A program made the position numbers and the translations under genes. Below the pieces are notes generated by a model. It was given only the letters and a program-made list of their open reading frames with translations. It did no database searches and was not told where the DNA came from. From Gammaproteobacteria bacterium (lineage in GTDB: Bacteria; Pseudomonadota; Gammaproteobacteria; Steroidobacterales; Foliamicaceae): a stretch of 64,000 bases of DNA. Below, one piece after another: positions 34,003 to 41,228 of the stretch. The DNA lies in the NCBI GenBank assembly GCA_026708965.1, contig JAPOTY010000047.1, positions 55,021 through 119,020 of the forward strand, read 5' to 3'. Each line of letters begins with the position of its first letter. The first letter of the stretch is position 1.

Positions 34003-34941
34003 TTGCGGCCTGACTGGCAGGAGCGTCCCTTGCTGGTGGCGTTCAGCGGCGGGGCCGATTCCACCGCTCTCCTGCTGGCCACGCATGAATTGCTCGAAGC
34101 ATCCGCAGGCAAGCGATTGCGCGCGGCGCACGTGAATCACGGCTTGCAAAGCGAAGCAGGCGGTTGGGCGGAGCACTGCAAGGCGGTGGCGGGCGATTTG
34201 GGTATTCCCATCGAGTGCCGCGAAATGAAGGTGCGGGCTGCCGGCCGCGGCTTGGAGGCCGCGGCGCGCCGCGCGCGCTATGCGGCTCTTGAGGACATCA
34301 TGCAGCCCGAAGAGTGCCTGCTCACCGCGCATCACCAGGACGATCAGTGGGAGACGCTCCTGTTGCGCATGCTGAGGGGCACCGGCGTGGCGGGGCTTTC
34401 CGGCATTCGTGAGAGCCGTCCTCTTGGCGGCGGCTGGCTGTTGCGGCCGCTGCTGGATATGCCTCAGGCGAACTTAAGGTCATGGCTTGAGAGCAAAGGC
34501 GCGAAATATGTTGACGATCCATCCAACCGGGATTCCGGCCTGGACCGCTCGTTCCTGCGCAACGAAGTGCTTCCGCTGCTGCGGGACCGCTGGCCCGGAG
34601 GCGGCGCTACAGCCGGCCGTCTGGCGCGGCTGGCGGGCGAAACCCGCGAGCTGCTCGGTGCGCTGGCCGGGAAGGATGGCCACGGGATTGCGCGGGCGGA
34701 CTCTATCGATTGCGAGGGCCTGCGCAAACTTTCGCCGGCGCGCCGCGCCAACCTGCTGCGTGAGCGCTTGGCGGCGCTGGGGCTGGCCGCCCCTGCCCAG
34801 GCGCGGCTGCACGCGGCGCTCGAGATGCTGCTGAACGCGGCCGCTGACCGGCATCCCGAGGCGCGCTGGCGGGGCGCGCGGCTGTCCCGCCGCCGCGGCC
34901 GCATCCATATTTCCCCGCACACGCCGGCGAAACCGGACTGA
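34003..34941 (+). CDS. tilS: tRNA(Ile)-lysidine synthase
   Basis: Converts C34 of tRNA-Ile(CAU) to lysidine so that it reads AUA. The PP-loop ATPase motif LLVAFSGGADSTAL is at the N-terminus, followed by AHVNHGL and LTAHHQDDQWETLLLRM. The product is about 312 residues, against roughly 430 in E. coli, and appears to lack the C-terminal TilS_C domain while keeping the middle substrate-binding region. The TTG start is the only ordinary one; homologous-looking sequence (FVLKSLQAALGRLRP) continues upstream in frame without ATG, GTG or TTG, so an unusual start such as CTG at 33955 is possible. Confidence 0.93.
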   Translation: MRPDWQERPLLVAFSGGADSTALLLATHELLEASAGKRLRAAHVNHGLQSEAGGWAEHCKAVAGDLGIPIECREMKVRAAGRGLEAAARRARYAALEDIMQPEECLLTAHHQDDQWETLLLRMLRGTGVAGLSGIRESRPLGGGWLLRPLLDMPQANLRSWLESKGAKYVDDPSNRDSGLDRSFLRNEVLPLLRDRWPGGGATAGRLARLAGETRELLGALAGKDGHGIARADSIDCEGLRKLSPARRANLLRERLAALGLAAPAQARLHAALEMLLNAAADRHPEARWRGARLSRRRGRIHISPHTPAKPD

Positions 34942-34995
34942 TCCCCGGGCGCTCGCCAACAGCAAGGAGCTTTCTGCTGCAGGCCGGGGCTGGTG

Positions 34996-36051
34996 TCAGT
35001 CGTGGCGATCCAGCGCCCAGCGGACGTGTTCTCGAACGAGATCGCTGGTATGCGAGGCGCGCTGGCGCAGCGCCCCGATGACGGATGCGGAACGCGCGGC
35101 GTTTCCCAGCGCCACGGCCAGGTTTCTGAGCCAGCCGATATAGCCCGCGCGGCGCAGGGCGCTTCCGCGGGTCCTCTCGCGCCACTGTTTTTCGGACCAG
35201 CCAAACAGCGAAGTCAGCGCAATATCGTCGAGGCCGCCCCGGGGCGCGAAGGCCGCTTCTTCGCTGGCTCGGGCATGGCGGTTCCAGGGACAGACCAGTT
35301 GGCAGTCGTCGCAACCGAAAACGCGGTTGCCGATCATCGCCCGAAGTTCCCGTGGAATCGCCTCGCGATTTTCGATGGTCAGGTACGAGATGCAGCGGCG
35401 GGCATCGAGTTGATAGGGAGCTACGATTGCCTGCGTGGGGCAGATATCGATGCAGGCCTGGCAACTGCCGCAGTGATTGGCGACGGGTTGTTCAACCGGC
35501 AGCGGCAGGTCGGTATAGATTTCACCAAGAAAGAACCATGAACCCTCATGCCGGTTGATTAGGTTGGTGTGCTTGCCCATCCAGCCCAGCCCGGCCTGCG
35601 CCGCCAGCGGTTTTTCCATCACCGGCGCGCTATCGACAAAGACGCGGTAGCCCATGGGCCCGGCGAGCCCGGCGATGCGCTCGGCCAGTTTCCTGAGCCG
35701 CTTGCGCATCAGGCGGTGGTAATCGCGGCCTAGGGCGTAGCGCGAAATATAGGCCTTTTGCGGGTTGGCCAGCACCGACAGCGCGGGCGCCGCCCGGCGC
35801 GGCCAGTAGTGCATGCGAAAGCACAGCACCCGTAGCGTGCCGGGCAGCAGCAGGTTCGGACGCGAGCGCTTGCGTCCATGGCGCGCCATCCAGCCCATGC
35901 TTCCATGTCGGCCCAGCTCCAGCCAGCGGTCCAACCGCGTTTCGGCTTCTTGCAGCTCGATCCCGGCCACGCCAGCCTGCTCGAAGCCGAACTCCCGGGC
36001 CAGATCCGGCAGCTCGGCGGCAAGGCGGGAATAGTCCGTGGCATGCGGCAT
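34996..36051 (-). CDS. queG: Epoxyqueuosine reductase
   Basis: Cobalamin-dependent enzyme for the last step of queuosine synthesis in tRNA. The 351-residue product has two 4Fe-4S clusters, CGSCQACIDICPTQAI and CDDCQLVCPWNRHA, and the family segment PYQLDARRCISYLTIENR. A C-terminal HEAT-like tail follows, as in E. coli QueG. It is the only minus-strand gene between glnD/map and the type III system and converges with tilS. Its start region faces the hairpin element that separates it from nnr. Confidence 0.96.
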   Translation of the reverse strand: MPHATDYSRLAAELPDLAREFGFEQAGVAGIELQEAETRLDRWLELGRHGSMGWMARHGRKRSRPNLLLPGTLRVLCFRMHYWPRRAAPALSVLANPQKAYISRYALGRDYHRLMRKRLRKLAERIAGLAGPMGYRVFVDSAPVMEKPLAAQAGLGWMGKHTNLINRHEGSWFFLGEIYTDLPLPVEQPVANHCGSCQACIDICPTQAIVAPYQLDARRCISYLTIENREAIPRELRAMIGNRVFGCDDCQLVCPWNRHARASEEAAFAPRGGLDDIALTSLFGWSEKQWRERTRGSALRRAGYIGWLRNLAVALGNAARSASVIGALRQRASHTSDLVREHVRWALDRHD

Positions 36052-36157
36052 AACACCAATATTGCCGTAGCGCGGCCCATAGCGTTGAATAGAGGAAGCC
36101 GCTTGCCCGGGAAAGGGCGCGGCCTGTACGCCCCTTGGCGCAATATCCGGGCTAAAG

Positions 36158-36340
36158 CCCTGCGCTTGCCCCCGCCTCGCGGGAGCGTCGGCGGCAGGAG
36201 CCGCCGCCGAGCCCCATGGATGGGTTCATGCGTCTCCCGCGAGGCGGGGGCAAGCGCAGGGCGAGGGCCGAGATGACGCCGGAGCAGATGGATAGGTTCA
36301 TGCGTCTCCCGCGAGGCGGGGGCAAGCGCAGGGCGAGGGC
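36158..36340. repeat. Intergenic long-hairpin element, copy B, with tandem half copy
   Basis: Arms of 28 bases (36158-36185 beginning CCCTGCGCTTGCCCCC, and 36234-36261) pair perfectly around a centre with a small CGGCGGC/GCCGCCG stem and the core GGATGGGTTCATGCGTCTCC. A 51-base stretch covering the core and right arm (36218-36268) is repeated at 36290-36340 with one mismatch, giving an unpaired extra half. It lies between the divergent genes queG and nnr. The centre closely matches copy A, while the outer stem sequence differs. Confidence 0.87.
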
Positions 36341-36367
36341 AAGCGCGCTGGTGCAATATACGTGTTG

Positions 36368-37909
36368 ATGGAATCTCGAAACGCTTACCCCGCTGCGGTG
36401 GTGCGCGCGCTCGAAGAGGCCGTGATGACGGTCGAAGGCATCAGCGGCAATGCGCTGATGGAGCGTGCGGGCGCCGCAGCTTTCGAGCATGGGCGGCGGC
36501 GCTTCGCGCAGGCCCGCCGCTGGCTGGTCCTCGCCGGTTCGGGCAACAATGCCGGCGACGGCTTTGTCATTGCGCGCTTGGCGAAGGAATACGGACTTGG
36601 CGTCGAGACGCTGCTTCTGTCGCCGCCGAACCGGCTGCGCGGCGATGCGGCGACGCAGTTCGAGGCCATGACCGCCGCTGGCGTACCCGTGGCGTCCTAC
36701 GGGGGAGGGGGGCTGCCCCCATGCGATCTTATCGTGGACGCCATGCTCGGGATCGGCTTGGACCGTCCGTTGAAGGGCCGCTATCTCGAAGCGGTTCAGG
36801 CCGTGAATGAGTCCGGCATTCCGGCGCTGTCCGTTGATATTCCCACCGGCATTCACGCCGATAGCGGCCGCCGCATGGGCGCCGCCGTTCGAGCGGCGCT
36901 CACCGTCACGTTCATTGCCGAGAAAAGCGGTCTTTTCCTAGGCGAAGCCCCCGATCACGCCGGGCAGCGGGTGATGGAGCCCCTTGGCCGCATTCCGCCG
37001 CAACCGCATCGCAAGGTCGAGGATGCCGCAGACGGGAGGCAGCGGGGCTTGCGGATTTTTGCCGAGCAGGACTGGCGCGCCATGCTGGCCGCCCGGCGCC
37101 GAGCGGACCACAAGGGCCGGTTCGGGCATGTGCTGGTGATAGGCGGGGGGCCTGGCATGGGCGGCGCCGCCTGGCTGGCCGGGGAGGGCGCCTTGCGAGC
37201 CGGCGCGGGGCTGGTTTCGGTAGCCACCCACCCGGAACATGCGGGCGAATGGATCAGGGAGAGGCCCGAACTGATGGTGCGCGCGGTGCGCGGCGGCAAT
37301 GATCTGGCGCCCTTGCTCGAGCGCGCCACGGTGGTGGCCGTGGGCTGCGGCCTGGGGCAGGACCGCTGGGCGCGCGAGCTGTTTGCCGCGGTGCGCGAAA
37401 GCAGCCTGCCTTGCGTCATCGACGCGGACGGATTGAATCTGCTTGCGCGGTCGCCCGCTCGGAGCGAGCCGCGCAGCAATGCCCCGCCTCTCGTCATCAC
37501 GCCTCATCCGGGCGAGGCGGGTCGGCTGCTGGGCCTTTCCAGCGGACAGGTGCAGGCGGATCGGCTGCGGGCACTGGGCGAACTTCGGCAGCGCGTTGCC
37601 GGGGTGGTGCTACTCAAGGGCGCGCACACGCTTGTTTCAGCTGAACAGGGACCGCCCTGGGTGATCGATGCCGGTAATCCCGGGATGGCGACAGCCGGCA
37701 TGGGCGATGTGCTTGCCGGCTTGCTGGCGGGGCTTTGGGCGCAATTTGCGGATGCGATTCCCGAGAATGTCGCGGCCCTCGCCGCCTATGCGCATGCGCG
37801 CGCCGGAGATATCGCCGCCGCCGCCGGGCAGCGCGGCATGATCGCCAGCGATCTTGTCGCTGCTTTGCGGCAAGTGGTCAATCCCGAGACGCTTGAGCGA
37901 GGTCAGTGA
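36368..37909 (+). CDS. nnr: Bifunctional NAD(P)H-hydrate epimerase / ADP-dependent NAD(P)H-hydrate dehydratase
   Basis: Repairs hydrated NADH and NADPH. About 513 residues from the ATG at 36368. The N-terminal YjeF epimerase domain shows NALMERAGAAAFEH and GSGNNAGDGFVIAR. The C-terminal dehydratase of the ribokinase fold begins near residue 220 (KGRFGHVLVIGGGPGMGGA) and has the ATP-site motif GNPGMATAGMGDVLAGLLAG. A fused two-domain protein is standard for E. coli-type bacteria. In relatives tsaE follows directly; here an AAA ATPase gene intervenes. Confidence 0.95.
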   Translation: MESRNAYPAAVVRALEEAVMTVEGISGNALMERAGAAAFEHGRRRFAQARRWLVLAGSGNNAGDGFVIARLAKEYGLGVETLLLSPPNRLRGDAATQFEAMTAAGVPVASYGGGGLPPCDLIVDAMLGIGLDRPLKGRYLEAVQAVNESGIPALSVDIPTGIHADSGRRMGAAVRAALTVTFIAEKSGLFLGEAPDHAGQRVMEPLGRIPPQPHRKVEDAADGRQRGLRIFAEQDWRAMLAARRRADHKGRFGHVLVIGGGPGMGGAAWLAGEGALRAGAGLVSVATHPEHAGEWIRERPELMVRAVRGGNDLAPLLERATVVAVGCGLGQDRWARELFAAVRESSLPCVIDADGLNLLARSPARSEPRSNAPPLVITPHPGEAGRLLGLSSGQVQADRLRALGELRQRVAGVVLLKGAHTLVSAEQGPPWVIDAGNPGMATAGMGDVLAGLLAGLWAQFADAIPENVAALAAYAHARAGDIAAAAGQRGMIASDLVAALRQVVNPETLERGQ

Positions 37910-37973
37910 CCGCCTCAGGCAGGATTATTAGAAAAAATAGGATATGATGTTCCATATTTCCTGACATAGTTCC

Positions 37974-39122
37974 ATGATTGAGCGTGATCGTCATATCCGG
38001 GCGCTGCGAAGGCTGTTTTCCAGTCATGCCGTGGTTGTGTTGATGGGGCAGCGTGGAGTCGGCAAGACCACGCTCGCGCAGGAGTTCGCCAGCCGTTGGC
38101 GCTGGAATTCCTACTATTTCGACTTGGGGAAGGCCGCCGACCGTGCGCAGATCGAAGATCCCGGTGCGGGCTTGGCCAAGTTGCAGGGACTGATTATCCT
38201 CGACGAAATTGACCGCTTCCCGAGTGTGCTGCCGGTGATTCGGAATCTCGCCCAGCGAACCTGGACCCAAGCCCGCTTCCTGCTGCTCAGCAGCATCGAC
38301 CACAAGAGCCTCGGGGGCAAAATGCAACCGCTTGAGGATTTGCTGGCGCGATATGAGCTTCCAGGCTTGCTGGCGGAGGAGCTGCCCGTGCCGCAGTTGA
38401 ATACGCTTTGGCTACGGGGTGGTTTGCCAAATTCGTTTGCCGCCAGCAGCGACCGCGGCAGCTACGAATTCAGGGAGCGGTGCATCCGCGATTTTTTCGA
38501 GCGCGATATCTATCGTCTGACCGGCAATACATCCGTTGCGCTGGTGGAGCGTTTCTGGACCATGCTGGCGGGGTGCCACGGCCAGGTGTGGAATGGTTCG
38601 GAGCTGGCGCGGTCGCTGGACGTTTCCCACCACACCGCTCGGCGTTATCTGGAAATTCTGGAATCGGCCTTTCTGGTCAGGCGCATTCGGCCTTGGCAGG
38701 CTGATCTTCCGCGGCGCCAGGTGAAGTCTCCGAAGGTCTATTTCCGTGATTCGGGATTACTTCACTGCTGCCTTGGAATGACCACCTACGGGGAGCTTGA
38801 GCGGCACCCGAGGTCGTGGGCCTCCTGGGAGGGATTTGTCTTGGAGAACCTCATGCATTCGCTTGGGCAGGAAACCAACCAGTATTACTTCTGGGCCGCG
38901 CATACCGGCGCCAAGGTCGATCTCATTGTGCAAACCGGCGCCGTGTTGCGCGGATTCGCGATTCGCCGAAGCCTCCGCCCCCGTCTGACCCGCACCATGC
39001 AGAAGACCATGGAGGAACTGTCGCTCTCGCGGATGGACATCGTGCATGCCGGTCCCGATAGCTTCTCGTTGGGACAGCGCAGCCGGGCTTTTTCCGTCCA
39101 GCGATTGCGCGAGGATCTGTGA
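37974..39122 (+). CDS. AAA ATPase with DUF4143 domain
   Basis: 382 residues. The N-terminal AAA_14 module has Walker A MGQRGVGKTTL and Walker B GLIILDEIDRFP. A winged-helix-like stretch (WNGSELARSLDVSHHTARRY) and a C-terminal DUF4143 domain (SPKVYFRDSGLLHCCLG, FVLENLMH) follow. The family is widespread and patchily distributed, and is often thought to be mobile or toxin/antitoxin-like; its role is not established. It interrupts the nnr-tsaE pair. The 64 bases before it contain two copies of GTTCCAT 20 bases apart and a TATGAT hexamer, possibly a promoter with an operator. Confidence 0.88.
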   Translation: MIERDRHIRALRRLFSSHAVVVLMGQRGVGKTTLAQEFASRWRWNSYYFDLGKAADRAQIEDPGAGLAKLQGLIILDEIDRFPSVLPVIRNLAQRTWTQARFLLLSSIDHKSLGGKMQPLEDLLARYELPGLLAEELPVPQLNTLWLRGGLPNSFAASSDRGSYEFRERCIRDFFERDIYRLTGNTSVALVERFWTMLAGCHGQVWNGSELARSLDVSHHTARRYLEILESAFLVRRIRPWQADLPRRQVKSPKVYFRDSGLLHCCLGMTTYGELERHPRSWASWEGFVLENLMHSLGQETNQYYFWAAHTGAKVDLIVQTGAVLRGFAIRRSLRPRLTRTMQKTMEELSLSRMDIVHAGPDSFSLGQRSRAFSVQRLREDL

Positions 39123-39125
39123 TTC

Positions 39126-39686
39126 TTGGGCGGTCGCCGGTCAGCCCCCGAGGCTTCTTTCAGGGTTGGCAGCGTTAGCGGTCTGGTGGCCTTGGGACGG
39201 GCCATGGGCGAGGCCCTGGCCGCTGTGGCGGGCCTGAGGGAAAAACTGATCCTTGGCTTCGACGGGGAACTCGGCGCAGGAAAGACCACGCTGATCGGCG
39301 GGACCCTGCATGCGCTGGGTCTTGAGGCGCCGGTCACCAGCCCGACCTACGGGCTGGTGCATCCCTATGCCGTGCGGCCGCCAGGCTGGGAAGTGACGAT
39401 GGAAATTCTTCATATCGACCTGTACCGCCTTCAGCAGCTGTCGGAGCTGGATGAACTCGGATTGCCGGAGGAATTGCCCGGCTCGCCCGCCGGTCCTGGC
39501 GGAGTGCTCTTGGTGGAGTGGTTCGCAAACGCGCGCGGTCGGCTGGGCAAGCCGGATTTGGCTATTTTGCTGGGCCATGCCAACCCCGGCAGGACCGTGC
39601 GCGTGAGGGAATATTCATCCTCGGGCAGCGAGATAGCGCGCCGTCTCGGCATAGTCAGCCATCCGGATGTGGTCGCGCGGATTTAA
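39126..39686 (+). CDS. tsaE: tRNA threonylcarbamoyladenosine biosynthesis ATPase TsaE
   Basis: Partner of TsaB/C/D in making t6A37 of tRNAs that read ANN codons. The 186-residue product has the P-loop GELGAGKTTL, the SPTYGLVHPY segment and the HIDLYRL motif typical of the family. The TTG start lies 3 bases after the ATPase gene; the first 30 or so residues are not conserved, so a later start is possible. It precedes amiC as in other gammaproteobacteria, but with an AT-rich gap that holds its own promoter. Confidence 0.93.
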   Translation: MGGRRSAPEASFRVGSVSGLVALGRAMGEALAAVAGLREKLILGFDGELGAGKTTLIGGTLHALGLEAPVTSPTYGLVHPYAVRPPGWEVTMEILHIDLYRLQQLSELDELGLPEELPGSPAGPGGVLLVEWFANARGRLGKPDLAILLGHANPGRTVRVREYSSSGSEIARRLGIVSHPDVVARI

Positions 39687-39741
39687 TGAAAGCTGCATTA
39701 AGTAGTACTAATACCTTCCTAATAAATATAGATTTTCTCTC

Positions 39742-39769
39742 TTGACAAGCCGACCCTGAAGTCTATACT
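39742..39769 (+). promoter_or_regulatory. Strong sigma-70 promoter upstream of amiC
   Basis: A perfect TTGACA and TATACT are separated by 16 bases. They are preceded by a 40-base AT-rich stretch that could act as an UP element, in an otherwise GC-rich region. The predicted start lies about 25 bases before the GTG of the amidase gene, and a GGAGG-like site (CGGAGGTG) falls in the leader. This is the best-formed promoter in the window. Confidence 0.8.
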
Positions 39770-39798
39770 CGCGAGCGAGGGACTTCGGAGGTGTCCGT

Positions 39799-41130
39799 GT
39801 GAGAAGGCACTGGTCAGGCATCACTGCTTGCCGCTTGGCCGCCGGTTTCGGCGCGGCGCTGCTGGCTGGCGCCCTGAGCGCCGCGCCTGCCCGTGTCGAA
39901 GCCATTCGGGTGGCCGAGTACGATGCCCGCACGCGAGTGGTCATCGAACTGGACCAGAACCGGAGCCACAGTTTGCTGGTTCTCGACCACCAGCCGCGCG
40001 TGGTCGTGGATATTTCCTCAAGCACGCTGCATGCCAGCCTCCCGGAGCGGGGCAGGGGAATTGTGCGGCGCATGCGCCACGCCCGCCACCAGGATGGAGA
40101 GCTGCGCATGGTTTTCGATCTGCGCGCCACCGCCACCGCCAGCAGCGTCGCGATCGCGGCGAGCAGGCCGGGCGAAGGGCACCGCATTGTGGTGGATATC
40201 TTCTCCAGCCGCGGGGATGCCGGCGCGCCAGCGAAGGCAAACGGAACCCAGGTTGCGCGCGATGTCCTGATTGCGATCGACCCGGGCCACGGCGGCAAGG
40301 ATCCTGGCGCCATCGGACGGAACGGCTTGTACGAGAAAACCGTGGTTTTAGGGATTTCCCGGAGATTGTCGCGGCTGATTGAGCGCGAACCCGGCATGCG
40401 GGCGCTGCTGACCCGGGACGGGGATTACTACCTGAAGTTGCGCAGCCGCTACGAACTGGCCAGGCAGCGCAATGCGGATTTGTTTGTTTCCGTTCACGCC
40501 GATGCGGTTCGGGATCGGCGGGTTCGGGGATCAAGCGTGTATGTGCTGTCGGAGAAGGGCTCCTCGGACGAGGCGCGCCGTCTCGCCAAGCGTGAGAATG
40601 CATCCGACTTGGTGGCGGGCGTGGAGTTGGACGAGTATCCGCCGACGGTTGCCACGGTGATTATTGATCTGCAGCAGAATGCCTCCATCGGCGCCAGCTT
40701 GGAGGTGGGCGACGAGGTGTTGCAGCATTTGCACGGGGTGGGCCGCGTGCGTAAGGTCAGGGTGCAGAAGGCGCCTTTCGCGGTGCTTAAGGCACACGAT
40801 GTGCCGTCCATTTTGGTGGAAACGGCGTACATTTCCAATCCGCAGGAAGAGCAGCTGCTGAATACCGCTGCCTATCAGGAGAAGCTGGCGCGCGCGCTGC
40901 TGGCCGGCGTCAGGTCCTACTTCTACAGGAATCCTCCGCGCGGCACGCTGATCGCAGAGCGGGTGGCGATGGGCGAGGTCCCGCAACAGCAATACGTGGC
41001 CCGAAGGGGCGACACGCTCAGCGGCATTGCGCAACGCTTCAGGGTGCCGGTGCCGGTGCTGATGCGCGCCAACAAACTTCCGAACGACCGCCTGCGTGTC
41101 GGCCAGGTTCTCATGATCCCCGCCACCTGA
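39799..41130 (+). CDS. amiC: N-acetylmuramoyl-L-alanine amidase (AmiC-type, with AMIN and LysM domains)
   Basis: Periplasmic zinc amidase that splits septal peptidoglycan during cell separation. The 443 residues start at GTG with a signal peptide (LAAGFGAALLAGALSAAPA), then an AMIN targeting domain (about 30-140), an Amidase_3 domain (about 155-375) with zinc-ligand motifs IDPGHGGKDPGAIG, a Glu in LYEKTVVLGI and the His of SVHADA, and a C-terminal LysM domain (YVARRGDTLSGIAQRF). Symbols amiB and amiC are both used for this architecture. mutL, common downstream, is absent; leuS follows. Confidence 0.93.
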   Translation: MRRHWSGITACRLAAGFGAALLAGALSAAPARVEAIRVAEYDARTRVVIELDQNRSHSLLVLDHQPRVVVDISSSTLHASLPERGRGIVRRMRHARHQDGELRMVFDLRATATASSVAIAASRPGEGHRIVVDIFSSRGDAGAPAKANGTQVARDVLIAIDPGHGGKDPGAIGRNGLYEKTVVLGISRRLSRLIEREPGMRALLTRDGDYYLKLRSRYELARQRNADLFVSVHADAVRDRRVRGSSVYVLSEKGSSDEARRLAKRENASDLVAGVELDEYPPTVATVIIDLQQNASIGASLEVGDEVLQHLHGVGRVRKVRVQKAPFAVLKAHDVPSILVETAYISNPQEEQLLNTAAYQEKLARALLAGVRSYFYRNPPRGTLIAERVAMGEVPQQQYVARRGDTLSGIAQRFRVPVPVLMRANKLPNDRLRVGQVLMIPAT

Positions 41131-41228
41131 GATCATCTGCCGATGGGCGCAGCCCTGCGGAGCCGGAGGTGCTTCGGCAAAAGGTTGAAGCGGGATTGCC
41201 AGCCTTCCGGCCCGTACAATTCGCGCCC

